Source: CAYNCE01 sp964522515
GTDB lineage: Bacteria; Patescibacteriota; Patescibacteriia; UBA2196
Reading direction: 5' to 3'
Assembly (NCBI GenBank): GCA_964522515.1
Contig: CAZFWC010000017.1
Coordinates: 1-12,476, forward strand
DNA length: 12,476 nt
Both the position numbers and the translations under genes were made by a program. The notes below the pieces were generated by a model. The model was not told where the DNA came from. It was given only the letters and a program-made list of their open reading frames with translations, and searched no databases. Shown piece by piece: positions 1 through 7,330 of the stretch; positions within the stretch are counted from its first letter, which is position 1, and each line of letters starts with the position of its first letter.

Positions 1-723
1 TTTATATAAAATTAAATCTTCGTGGCGTTTTTCATAATCTAAATTTGTGAACCAAATTGTACTTGCTACAAAAGCATATTTAATTCCATCTTCAATTTTA
101 TGATAATTTTCATAATTATCTGGTATTCTAAACCAAATATTTCTACCATCAAGAGTGCATCCTAACCACATTTTATTTTCTTTAATTAGTTTAAAAATTT
201 CTTTGTAAGTAATTGCGTTTTGATTTCCAATTATTATAAATTTTTTCTTATACTCCATTAACTGCGCGACATATTCTCTAAATAAAGAAAAAGGCGGATT
301 GGTGACTACAATGTCAGCTTGTTTTAAAAGTTCAATACATTCATCACTTCTAAAATCACCATCACCTTTTAAATGCTTAATTCCAATTTCTTTAGGATTG
401 GGAATTTTGTCATTGTTTCTGTCGCCAGTGTATTCCAAGTAAATCGCTTTTTCAGAATTATTTTGACTAAACAAATTAACATCTTGATTTTTATAACAAG
501 TAGTAATTAATTTTTTCAAACCTAATTCTTCAAACTTATATGAAAAGTAATGAAAAAAATTACTCACACTTGGATCATCACAATTACAAAAAACTATTTT
601 ATTTTTAAAGTGTTTTTTATAATGTCCTAATTCCTTTTCAATATCAGAAAGCTGAGTATAAAATTCGTCTTTCTTTGCTTTAGATGCTTTATGTAAATTT
701 TTATTTGAAGATTGTTTTGCCAT
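1..723 (-). CDS. EcoRI-family adenine-specific DNA methyltransferase (C-terminus beyond window)
   Basis: Transfers a methyl group from S-adenosylmethionine to adenine in DNA. The frame is open from ATG at 723 to the window edge, giving 241 residues and no stop; the family usually runs to a little over 300, so the C-terminus is missing. The N-terminus reads KKDEFYTQLSDIEKEL (about residues 17-32), typical of the EcoRI methylase family. The amino-methyltransferase motif IV is NPPF at 142-145, preceded by the hydrophobic strand ADIVVT. A consensus promoter lies about 20 bases upstream and there is no Shine-Dalgarno motif. No cognate endonuclease is seen on the visible side, so it may be an orphan or phage-type methylase. 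Family assignment is firm; sequence specificity cannot be read. Confidence 0.85.
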   Translation of the reverse strand, partial: MAKQSSNKNLHKASKAKKDEFYTQLSDIEKELGHYKKHFKNKIVFCNCDDPSVSNFFHYFSYKFEELGLKKLITTCYKNQDVNLFSQNNSEKAIYLEYTGDRNNDKIPNPKEIGIKHLKGDGDFRSDECIELLKQADIVVTNPPFSLFREYVAQLMEYKKKFIIIGNQNAITYKEIFKLIKENKMWLGCTLDGRNIWFRIPDNYENYHKIEDGIKYAFVASTIWFTNLDYEKRHEDLILYK

Positions 724-743
724 AAAATTATTTTTACGATTTT

Positions 744-773
744 ATTATAACATCAAAAACAAGAAAATATCAA
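744..773 (-). promoter_or_regulatory. Promoter of the EcoRI-family methylase gene (module A)
   Basis: Read on the minus strand: -35 TTGATA (773-768), 18-base spacer, -10 TATAAT (749-744). The -10 ends 20 bases before the ATG, leaving a 5' leader of only about a dozen bases. It is one of five closely similar promoter modules in the window. Confidence 0.7.
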
Positions 774-775
774 CC

Positions 776-798
776 AAAAAACAGCAATGATGTTGCTG
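776..798 (-). repeat. Module A hairpin with U-tract (repeat copy 1)
   Basis: On the minus strand CAGCAA, loop CATCA, TTGCTG, then TTTTTT. It is shaped like a small intrinsic terminator and lies between the upstream NYN gene and the methylase promoter. Related copies lie at 1606-1628, 8434-8455 and 9448-9469. Confidence 0.6.
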
Positions 799-858
799 GA
801 AGATTTTGCGTTATAGTTTGAGTTATTTTATTAAATCTGACAACGTGGATAACTCCAT

Positions 859-887
859 TTGACAGAATTTAATCAATGATATATAAT
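859..887 (+). promoter_or_regulatory. Consensus promoter for the plus-strand small RNA at 894
   Basis: Perfect -35 TTGACA (859-864), 17-base spacer, perfect -10 TATAAT (882-887). No plus-strand gene follows. Directly upstream is cGTGGATAA (844-852), one base off the reverse complement of the DnaA box TTATCCACA. The same arrangement recurs before the promoter at 1650. Confidence 0.7.
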
Positions 888-893
888 TAAATT

Positions 894-965
894 GTCTTTC
901 GGTTCTCCCATAGAACCGTTGGGGTATCACATCCTAGAGCCATCTTCCTTGCGGAGGGTGGTTTT
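894..965 (+). ncRNA. Candidate small RNA, about 72 nt, two hairpins
   Basis: Downstream of a perfect promoter. Hairpin 1 is CGGTTCT / AGAACCG with a 5-base loop (900-918), seven perfect pairs. Hairpin 2 is CCATCTTCC / GGAGGGTGG with loop TTGC (940-961), followed by TTTT, i.e. an intrinsic terminator. Two of its pairs are G-U on the plus strand and would be A-C mismatches on the minus strand, which argues that the plus strand is the RNA. The stretch is much richer in G+C than its surroundings. It overlaps the 3' end of the NYN gene in antisense. I do not recognise the RNA family. An alternative is that it is simply a terminator for the opposing gene, but the promoter argues against that. Confidence 0.5.
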
Positions 966-1568
966 CATTTCTTTGGACTGCCTGTATTTTAACTCTCTGC
1001 CCCAAATTTCCGCTATTTGCGACACATCAGCATACCCGTCGCCCCCTGTTCTTAATTCTCCCGAGATGTTATTTTGCGAAGAAAATATAAAAACTTTTTT
1101 ATGATGATTTTTAAGATAATTTATTAAAGGCAAAAAATCTGAATCACCTGTAAAAAATATGGCTGTGTTATATTTTTCTAAATGGTGCACCGCATCAAGT
1201 GTAATCCAAACATCCATATCGCCTTTTTCTTTTACACTCTCACCTTGATCGTCAATTATATTTATTCTCTTTAACTTTTTTTTGCGCACCTCAAAACCAA
1301 GACCTTTCTTTAAAAAAGTAAAAAATTTATGTCTGCCATCTAAACTATAATTCCTGGTGCCTTCAGCCGGGTAGGCAGTGTAATAAAAGACTTTAATTTT
1401 TGAGGTCTTAAAATTTTCCTCTATGAATTTCAAAGTTTTTTGATAATCTAAAAATCTACCTTTAGCTTTTTGCGCTTCCCATAAATTTGAGGCGTCAATA
1501 AATACATAAATAATATTATCGTCTGTTTCTATTTTCCGATTAAATTTTTCAAAACATTTGTTATTCAT
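927..1568 (-). CDS. NYN/LabA-like PIN-fold nuclease (DUF88-type)
   Basis: Predicted metal-dependent ribonuclease of the NYN branch of the PIN-like fold; 213 residues, a usual length for a stand-alone NYN protein. The acidic active-site pattern is complete: D25 in the IDASNLW strand motif, D117 and D119 in KGDMDVWITLD, and D142/D144 in FFTGDSDFLPLI. The C-terminal tail is basic and carries no further recognisable domain. The start at 1568 is fixed by the promoter, whose -10 ends only 6 bases before the ATG, so the transcript should be leaderless or nearly so. The gene ends in TGA; its last 13 codons or so are covered by the antisense small-RNA candidate. The neighbours (DNA methylase, DUF3800) suggest a defence or mobile-element role, which is inference. 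The RNA substrate is unknown. Confidence 0.85.
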   Translation of the reverse strand: MNNKCFEKFNRKIETDDNIIYVFIDASNLWEAQKAKGRFLDYQKTLKFIEENFKTSKIKVFYYTAYPAEGTRNYSLDGRHKFFTFLKKGLGFEVRKKKLKRINIIDDQGESVKEKGDMDVWITLDAVHHLEKYNTAIFFTGDSDFLPLINYLKNHHKKVFIFSSQNNISGELRTGGDGYADVSQIAEIWGRELKYRQSKEMKTTLRKEDGSRM

Positions 1569-1574
1569 ATTTTT

Positions 1575-1603
1575 ATTTTACAATAATAATTAAATAATAT
1601 CAA
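1575..1603 (-). promoter_or_regulatory. Promoter of the NYN gene (module B)
   Basis: Minus strand: -35 TTGATA (1603-1598), 17-base spacer, -10 TAAAAT (1580-1575), then 6 bases to the ATG. The predicted start of transcription falls at or next to the initiation codon. Confidence 0.7.
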
Positions 1604-1605
1604 AC

Positions 1606-1628
1606 AAAAAAACAACGATGATGTTGTT
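1606..1628 (-). repeat. Module B hairpin with U-tract (repeat copy 2)
   Basis: Minus strand AACAAC, loop ATCATC, GTTGTT, six perfect pairs, then a run of T. Compared with the copy at 9452-9469 (AACAGC / GCTGTT) the fifth pair has changed from G-C to A-U on both sides while the loop is kept. Confidence 0.6.
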
Positions 1629-1649
1629 GGAAAACATTGTGGATAACTA

Positions 1650-1679
1650 TTGACACATTTTGTATATGTATGCTATAAT
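1650..1679 (+). promoter_or_regulatory. Consensus promoter for the plus-strand small RNA at 1686
   Basis: Perfect -35 TTGACA (1650-1655), 18-base spacer, perfect -10 TATAAT (1674-1679). Just upstream, 1638-1646 reads TGTGGATAA, the exact reverse complement of the DnaA box TTATCCACA. Confidence 0.7.
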
Positions 1680-1685
1680 AAATGC

Positions 1686-1729
1686 ATGAAAAGTCGGTAT
1701 ATGTGCGGTTAGCCATGATCGGCTTTTTT
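1686..1729 (+). ncRNA. Candidate very small RNA, about 45 nt, ending in a terminator
   Basis: The whole predicted transcript is one stem: AAAAGTCGGT (1689-1698) pairs with ATCGGCTTTT (1718-1727) around a 19-base loop containing GTGCGGTTAGCC, and the run of six T ends at 1729. Two of the ten pairs are G-U on the plus strand only, so the structure favours plus-strand RNA. It stops just before the opposing DUF3800 stop codon. The family is not recognised. It could be only a terminator for read-through, but nothing upstream except the promoter needs one. Confidence 0.4.
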
Positions 1730-1731
1730 AT

Positions 1732-2475
1732 TTATGCTAAAATTTCAAAAATTCCTGGATTATTTTTATCTTTCATTTTTCTATCCACAAGTCTAGTCAT
1801 CATTAACTGCACTTTTGTAGGTTTTTTTATGCTATTTATTTTCATAGAATAAACCAAATCCGCCATAATCGCCAAACTATCTGCTAGTTGAATTTCAACA
1901 TCAAAATTTAGTTTATTTACTAAACTTAGTGAAGTAATTGTATTCCTATAATCAAAACCTGTAATTCCTTCAGAAGGAACACCTAAAGATTGTAATCTGT
2001 TATGCGCTACTATTAAATATTTATCTTGATAAGGATCAGACTCTACTAAAATCTTTCCTTTATTATTAATCAAATGTTTTTTAGTAAATTCCTCTAACAT
2101 TTTATTATAAGTCCGTTTTAATATTGCAATATCATCCCATCCTAATTTTTTAGCTTTGTTCTTGTCTGTTATTACAAAAGCTATAGACAATTTTTCATTA
2201 CCTATAATCCCGATCATCTCAGACCAAAAACTTATTTCCTTAGAAGCACTCTCACCTAAACTTACAAATGGACCTTTCTTGCGCATTATATCTCTACAAT
2301 GAAGTATAATGTTTTCATTATCAAAATACTTTTTCTTTAATTTACGAATTTGATTATCAAGCTTTGTATGAAACTTTTCAGGCAAAATTAATCCAGATAA
2401 AACAAAATTTTTAGATGGGTGGTTGAAACTAGCTTTACCAGTTTCGTCTAATGCTAAAACTTTGTAATCTTTCAT
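1732..2475 (-). CDS. DUF3800 domain protein
   Basis: A 247-residue protein covering the whole DUF3800 domain, a family regarded as RNase H/integrase-like and common in defence islands and prophages; its biochemical role is not established. Visible marks: the N-terminal strand ending in the acidic motif LALDETG (D10, E11), a following hydrophobic strand NFVLSGLILPE, LHCRDI with H59, ILVESDPYQDKY with E145 and D147, and the C-terminal ADSLAIMADLVYS helix (D199, D206). These are the acidic positions expected for a metal site. The ATG at 2475 lies 21 bases after the promoter's -10 box and has no Shine-Dalgarno. The gene is divergent from the 16S unit, whose promoter starts 86 bases upstream. Confidence 0.85.
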   Translation of the reverse strand: MKDYKVLALDETGKASFNHPSKNFVLSGLILPEKFHTKLDNQIRKLKKKYFDNENIILHCRDIMRKKGPFVSLGESASKEISFWSEMIGIIGNEKLSIAFVITDKNKAKKLGWDDIAILKRTYNKMLEEFTKKHLINNKGKILVESDPYQDKYLIVAHNRLQSLGVPSEGITGFDYRNTITSLSLVNKLNFDVEIQLADSLAIMADLVYSMKINSIKKPTKVQLMMTRLVDRKMKDKNNPGIFEILA

Positions 2476-2496
2476 ATTTTTATAATTTACGATTTT

Positions 2497-2525
2497 ATTT
2501 TACAACAATAACCAAAAAACTTCAA
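2497..2525 (-). promoter_or_regulatory. Promoter of the DUF3800 gene (module C, no hairpin)
   Basis: Minus strand: -35 TTGAAG (2525-2520), 17-base spacer, -10 TAAAAT (2502-2497). The block around the -10 (TTGTTGTAAAATAAAATCG) matches module E base for base, but the hairpin half of the module is absent. Confidence 0.55.
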
Positions 2526-2560
2526 CCAAAAAAAAATAATTTTATTTTGTTCACACTTGC

Positions 2561-2588
2561 TTGACAGATTTTTTAAGTATATTATAAT
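2561..2588 (+). promoter_or_regulatory. 16S rRNA promoter
   Basis: Perfect -35 TTGACA (2561-2566), 16-base spacer, perfect -10 TATAAT (2583-2588). This gives a leader of about 200 bases before the mature 16S sequence. Confidence 0.8.
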
Positions 2589-2623
2589 AATAACATTGCT
2601 AATAAAAATATTATTAACAAACA

Positions 2624-2640
2624 GAACTTTTAACAATTTA
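2624..2640 (+). promoter_or_regulatory. boxA-like antitermination element in the rRNA leader
   Basis: GAACTTTTAACAATTTA closely resembles the boxA of E. coli rrn leaders (TGCTCTTTAACA followed by ATTTA), where NusB/S10 bind. A G-rich stretch, GTGGTAGGG (2644-2652), follows at the place where a boxC would sit. Position and sequence both fit rRNA antitermination. Confidence 0.55.
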
Positions 2641-2658
2641 AATGTGGTAGGGACCTCG

Positions 2659-2678
2659 ATCAGGTTGAATGACCTGAT
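2659..2678 (+). other. Leader hairpin upstream of 16S
   Basis: ATCAGGT / ACCTGAT, seven perfect pairs with a 6-base loop, in the transcribed 16S leader. There is no U-tract, so a structural or processing element is more likely than a terminator. Confidence 0.5.
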
Positions 2679-2722
2679 TATCTATTCAAAATTTTTTATA
2701 TTTTTTAAAAAAATATTTTATT

Positions 2723-2790
2723 GAGAACTATTCTAGTTTCTACCCTAAACCTTTATGGTTTGGGGTCATTTAAAACTAGAATAAATTCTC
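2723..2790 (+). other. Long interrupted leader stem next to the 16S 5' end
   Basis: Nested stems: GAGAA/TTCTC (2723-2727, 2786-2790), ATTCTAGTTT/AAACTAGAAT (2730-2739, 2773-2782) and ACCCTAAACC/GGTTTGGGGT (2742-2751, 2757-2766). It ends 3-4 bases before the mature 16S 5' end. It is a likely RNase III-type processing or folding element, but it is a local hairpin rather than the usual pairing of leader with trailer. Confidence 0.6.
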
Positions 2791-2793
2791 GTT

Positions 2794-4291
<1,498 letters not shown>

Positions 4292-4337
4292 TACGGAGAT
4301 TATTTCTCTGACCAAGCACTTTGGCCAAGAGAACACT

Positions 4338-4395
4338 CTATTTTCCTGCAATTTTGTGGGATAAGTCGAATCTTGATTTTACATCAAGAAAATAG
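4338..4395 (+). other. Trailer stem downstream of 16S
   Basis: CTATTTTC (4338-4345) pairs with GAAAATAG (4388-4395), enclosing a second perfect hairpin TCTTGAT / ATCAAGA (4371-4377, 4383-4389). Probably part of 16S precursor processing. Confidence 0.45.
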
Positions 4396-4407
4396 AAAAA
4401 AATATTT

Positions 4408-4444
4408 ACCCTGTGAAATTGCCATCGGCAATATTTCATAGGGT
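4408..4444 (+). repeat. Tandem related hairpin, copy 1
   Basis: ACCCTGTGAAATTGCC pairs with GGCAATATTTCATAGGGT around loop ATC, with a TA bulge and one G-U pair. It shares its outer arms and bulge with the next hairpin but has a different stem tip. Confidence 0.65.
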
Positions 4445-4445
4445 G

Positions 4446-4489
4446 AACCCTGTGAAATTGTTCCTCAAAGAACAATATTTAACAGGGTT
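4446..4489 (+). repeat. Tandem related hairpin, copy 2
   Basis: AACCCTGTGAAATTGTTC pairs with GAACAATATTTAACAGGGTT around loop CTCAAA. The CCCTGTGAAATTG arm and the TA bulge match copy 1. The tip changed from GCC/GGC to GTTC/GAAC on both sides together. Confidence 0.65.
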
Positions 4490-4525
4490 GTTCCCTGCCA
4501 CTTTTAAATTGTTAAAAACAAAATC

Positions 4526-4553
4526 CCTCCTGCAATTTTGCAAGAGGTTTTTT
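4526..4553 (+). terminator. Intrinsic terminator of the 16S unit, probably bidirectional
   Basis: CCTC-C-TGCA, loop ATTT, TGCA-A-GAGG, then TTTTTTG and TTTT. An A-rich run precedes the stem, so the minus strand also carries a U-tract and can terminate the opposing operon. Confidence 0.7.
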
Positions 4554-4578
4554 GTTTTAAATAAATTATGAAATGTTT

Positions 4579-4770
4579 TTAAAACCCTTCCAAACTCCCA
4601 ACTTGAATTTTATTCAAATCAACATTTGTAATTCCTAATGCTAGACCTTGAAAAAGAGGCATTAAATTATTCCAAGTTACGCTGTGGCGATAACCGTCTT
4701 TGTCAACAAACCAGATAGCTCCTCGTTGTTCAACTTGTAATAATAATTTTCCTTTTAATCTATTTGATAA
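4579..4770 (-). pseudogene. C-terminal remnant of a CPR-type surface protein
   Basis: A 63-codon stretch, open from just after an in-frame TAG (4771-4773) to TAA at 4579, reads LSNRLKGKLLLQVEQRG, then AIWFVDKDGYRHS, then LFQGLALGITNVDLNKIQVG. This resembles the small C-terminal domain seen at the ends of CPR secreted and surface proteins (consensus roughly LKGKILLQVE..G.AWYV.. and LGLGI); recognition is from memory, not a search. There is no start codon near its beginning and the usual long N-terminal part is absent. Its first codons overlap the last codons of the neighbouring gene in another frame. The likely reading is that the operon upstream replaced or was inserted into an older gene, leaving its tail. 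A short stand-alone protein is less likely. Confidence 0.6.
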
Positions 4771-5399
4771 CTAGCCCATAAAATAGAATCTAATAATTTT
4801 GTATTATTTATCAATTTATTATTCCATTCAAATTCTTTATTGTCTTTGCTAAATTGTTTAAATTTAATTCGCAGACTATTGACTAAAGATAAAACTTTTT
4901 TATCATTTAATAATTTATTAAATTTATATTTTAATTCATTGTAAATTTTTATTCGCTGATCAATTTTTTGTTCTAAGTTTAAATTATTATCTTTGGTTTT
5001 TGGCAAGTCAAGAATAGCACTTATATTTCTATCATAAATTGGCAACTTATTATTTATTGTGTGCATTAATTTTGAAGCGAAACTTAAAAATAAAGCGTTA
5101 TCTCCAGTTTGTCTTGGTATTTTATAAAGTTTTTTTAAAATAACAGCTAAACTGGTTTCTTTCTTTTTTAATAATTTAAAATATTCATTAAAATGATCTG
5201 GTCTTGTTAATCCTGCCCTGTCCATTACATAAAAATATTTATATTTTCTCTTAAATTCATCGTCAATTTTTCCTTGCTTGAAATTCTTGGTGATGTAGAA
5301 ATAATATTTAAAATGATTTTTTTGTTTAGGTTCTTTAAAAAAATCAAAAATCTTATCTTCTGATTTTATGATTTTATTTTTTAGATTAATGATGTTCAT
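4755..5399 (-). CDS. Unknown 214-residue protein, possibly helix-hairpin-helix glycosylase-like
   Basis: Very basic, lysine- and asparagine-rich soluble protein with no signal peptide or membrane segment. The only stretch that stands out is residues 101-130, NALFLSFASKLMHTINNKLP followed by IYDRNISAILDL. Its shape (SKxLHTINNxxPIYDxxV) resembles what is seen in uncharacterised proteins with a DNA-glycosylase-like helical fold; that link is tentative. It is the last gene of the operon, 18 bases after the membrane-protein gene, and its stop overlaps the surface-protein remnant. The start at 5399 is preceded by a weak AAAAAGA only. The position suggests cargo of the same accessory island as vsr; no function is assigned. 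Confidence 0.7.
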   Translation of the reverse strand: MNIINLKNKIIKSEDKIFDFFKEPKQKNHFKYYFYITKNFKQGKIDDEFKRKYKYFYVMDRAGLTRPDHFNEYFKLLKKKETSLAVILKKLYKIPRQTGDNALFLSFASKLMHTINNKLPIYDRNISAILDLPKTKDNNLNLEQKIDQRIKIYNELKYKFNKLLNDKKVLSLVNSLRIKFKQFSKDNKEFEWNNKLINNTKLLDSILWASYQID

Positions 5400-5417
5400 T
5401 CTTTTTATTTCAAATTA

Positions 5418-6152
5418 TTATTTACACAAAGCATTTGAAATTTCCTCTGAAATACCAATAATCTGTTTATTGTACTTTCTTATGTTATCTTGAGTGCGAG
5501 CAATAATTAATGAATCACTTTCATTTGACATTTGTATATTTAAATTTTGTACGATTGTTATTAAACTATTTATAGCTTCCATCTTTGTTGCTGATTTTAT
5601 TATCTCTTGCCAGCGCTTTTCCCCAAATTCTTTATACACAAAAGCTGAATTATCAAAATAAACATCAATTATAAAATAATTTAATTTAAACTGGCCAGCC
5701 AAATCTTTATTATTGTTGTCATTATTTAAAATATCAAAAATACGCCCACAGTTAATAGAGTTAGTGGTAATAATCATGCCTATTGTACTTGATTTGTTTT
5801 CTCTTACCTCGTTTATTTTATCAATTTTATTTTGAGTACTGCTAAATAAGAAAAAGAAAACTGCAAAAATAATGCTAATTATAGTAAAAAAATTTTTACT
5901 ATTCTCTCTTAACTCTGGCCAAAGCAACCCAATAAAAAACAAGATAACAATAAAAAGCAATAACAAAATTCCAGAATTGAATATAAAAATTATTTTAAAA
6001 TCATTAAAATGCCATATAAATAATAATAGGGATAAAATTATTAAATATGTTTCAAAGGATTTTAAAATAGAAAAGAAAAATTTTTTTAATTTCTTTTCGC
6101 TTCTTTTTGTTTCTCTGTTTTTATTTAATTTCAACATATTTTTTATAAACAT
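5418..6152 (-). CDS. Unknown membrane protein, three transmembrane helices
   Basis: 244 residues from ATG at 6152. A basic N-terminal segment (about residues 8-25, KLNKNRETKRSEKKLKK) is followed by three hydrophobic helices at roughly 34-49, 53-78 and 88-105, then a soluble C-terminal half of about 135 residues. By the positive-inside rule the N-terminus should be cytoplasmic. I do not recognise the family. A longer start at 6179 would overlap vsr by 20 bases; ATG 6152 lies 7 bases after the vsr stop and is preferred, and ATG 6137 is also possible. It is co-directional and closely spaced with vsr upstream and the unknown gene downstream, so probably cotranscribed. A membrane protein in a restriction-type operon could be an effector; this is inference. 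Confidence 0.7.
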   Translation of the reverse strand: MFIKNMLKLNKNRETKRSEKKLKKFFFSILKSFETYLIILSLLLFIWHFNDFKIIFIFNSGILLLLFIVILFFIGLLWPELRENSKNFFTIISIIFAVFFFLFSSTQNKIDKINEVRENKSSTIGMIITTNSINCGRIFDILNNDNNNKDLAGQFKLNYFIIDVYFDNSAFVYKEFGEKRWQEIIKSATKMEAINSLITIVQNLNIQMSNESDSLIIARTQDNIRKYNKQIIGISEEISNALCK

Positions 6153-6159
6153 TAAGCTG

Positions 6160-6564
6160 CTATTTAAACAAAGCAACAATTTTATTTATCACCTTATCTA
6201 AATTTTTATTTATTTCATGCTCCCAAACTCTAACCGCTTTCCATCCTAATTTTTTATAATACAGATTAACTTCTTTGTCTCTCTGCTTGTTTTTTTCAAT
6301 TTTTGGAATCCAGTAATTTTGTCTTGTTGACGGCAAGCGACAATGCTTTTTACAGCCATGCCAAAAACAAGAATCAATAAAAATAACTGTTTTATATTTT
6401 TTCAAAACCAAATCTGGTTTTCCAAAATATCCTTTCGGATTTTTTCTATATCTAAATCCAGCTTTCCAAATCGCTTTTCTAAAATCAATCTCAATTTTTG
6501 TGTCCTTGCTTTTTATCTTGGACATTATTTCGCTTCTCTTCTTTTTGGAAACTGTATCTGCCAT
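6160..6564 (-). CDS. vsr: Very short patch repair (Vsr) mismatch endonuclease
   Basis: Nicks DNA 5' to the T of T:G mismatches produced by deamination of 5-methylcytosine, starting very short patch repair. 134 residues, close to the family's usual size. The N-terminus carries RSEIMSKIKSKDTKIE; the catalytic aspartate is D51 in GKPDLVL, the same number as in E. coli; then VIFIDSCFWHGCKKHC with C66, H69 and C75 for catalysis and zinc, PSTRQNYWIPKIEKNKQRD, and VRVWEHEI, where H116 stands where E. coli has a zinc-ligand cysteine. It follows the restriction-enzyme-like gene by 3 bases, as expected in a 5-methylcytosine restriction-modification operon. The enzyme looks intact although the methyltransferase of the same operon is truncated. 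Confidence 0.93.
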   Translation of the reverse strand: MADTVSKKKRSEIMSKIKSKDTKIEIDFRKAIWKAGFRYRKNPKGYFGKPDLVLKKYKTVIFIDSCFWHGCKKHCRLPSTRQNYWIPKIEKNKQRDKEVNLYYKKLGWKAVRVWEHEINKNLDKVINKIVALFK

Positions 6565-6567
6565 AAT

Positions 6568-7074
6568 CTAATTATTAAAAAGCTCAACAGGATTGATTTT
6601 GAATTGCAACATTTTTGCCGTTTCTCGTCCATTATCCCCGCCTTTTCTTTGCATTCCTATTCTTCCAATATTCAAACTGCCTCGCGGCGTGATTTGAACC
6701 TCACCGCTTCCAAAAATATTCATTGCTTCATTTATTGATTTCAAAACCCATTTGCTTTTGCCGTTGATTTTCAAAATAACTAAAACCCAATCAGCTGAAA
6801 ATTCGCCTCTGCCTTTCAAAATATCGGAAATAATCAAAATTTTGTCGCGTTTGAAAAAATCAAGAATTTTTTCTTGGTCTCTTTTTTCAAATTCTGTCAA
6901 AAGCGTTCTGCGAGGGTCTTTCAATTTTTTCTTCATCGGTTTTATTTCGCCAGTAAAAAGTTTTAGCAATTTGGTTATATCAGCGGGGATATTCCACAAC
7001 TCCGCGTATTTATCCACCCACCTTTTGTCTATTTGATTAAACCCTTGCGGGTTGCTGACAAGTTTGACCTGCAA
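6568..7074 (-). CDS. Probable type II restriction endonuclease, exact family unclear
   Basis: 168 residues from a TTG codon at 7074; no ATG precedes it in frame before the stop 30 bases upstream. The segments SNPQGFNQIDKRWVDKYAEL (8-27), ADWVLVILK and the C-terminal QRKGGDNGRETAKMLQFKIN read like the end of type II restriction enzymes partnered with cytosine methylases; this is recognition, not a search. A PD-(D/E)xK site would have to be ADWVLV followed by KWVLKS, but the acidic residue of the second motif is a valine, so the site is either unusual or dead. The gene is short for a complete endonuclease and may be N-terminally truncated. It is 34 bases after a small unknown gene and 3 bases before vsr, in one operon. 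Confidence 0.55.
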   Translation of the reverse strand: MQVKLVSNPQGFNQIDKRWVDKYAELWNIPADITKLLKLFTGEIKPMKKKLKDPRRTLLTEFEKRDQEKILDFFKRDKILIISDILKGRGEFSADWVLVILKINGKSKWVLKSINEAMNIFGSGEVQITPRGSLNIGRIGMQRKGGDNGRETAKMLQFKINPVELFNN

Positions 7075-7108
7075 ATTTTGAATATCCGATTGCGATTTTA
7101 ATTTTTAT

Positions 7109-7327
7109 TTAATTGTCAAATTCTGACCATTGCATTAAAAATACATCTTCTTTAATCCTGTCAAATTCAAACAGACATTCCCCGCCCAATTCTCCATTCT
7201 TAAATTCTTCCAAAGAAATCATATTTTCATCTTTGAGACAATCGATTGTCGTTAAATTATTTGTTGCCGCTATTTGATTGATTTCATCTTCGGAATAAAT
7301 TTTGTTTTTGTAAAAAATATTTTTCAT
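7109..7327 (-). CDS. Small acidic protein of unknown function
   Basis: 72 residues, rich in Glu and Asp (MKNIFYKNKIYSEDEI... ending QWSEFDN), with no membrane segment or known motif. It starts 3 bases after the DUF3883 stop and ends 34 bases before the next start, so it is translated from the same operon if real. Acidic composition next to a nuclease could suggest an inhibitor or controller, but nothing in the sequence shows this; it may also be a remnant of a larger gene. Confidence 0.5.
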   Translation of the reverse strand: MKNIFYKNKIYSEDEINQIAATNNLTTIDCLKDENMISLEEFKNGELGGECLFEFDRIKEDVFLMQWSEFDN

Positions 7328-7330
7328 AAC

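Noticed and set aside
892..1104. Plus-strand 70-codon frame starting at 892
   Set aside because: Antisense to the NYN gene and overlapping the small-RNA hairpins and terminator; no protein-like features.
844..1646. Replication origin, because of DnaA-box-like sites
   Set aside because: Only one exact and one near-exact box, about 800 bases apart, with no cluster, no dnaA or dnaN nearby and no typical unwinding element between them.
4300..4560. tRNA or 23S rRNA after the 16S gene
   Set aside because: No tRNA cloverleaf or 23S start is seen; the stretch is hairpins and a terminator.
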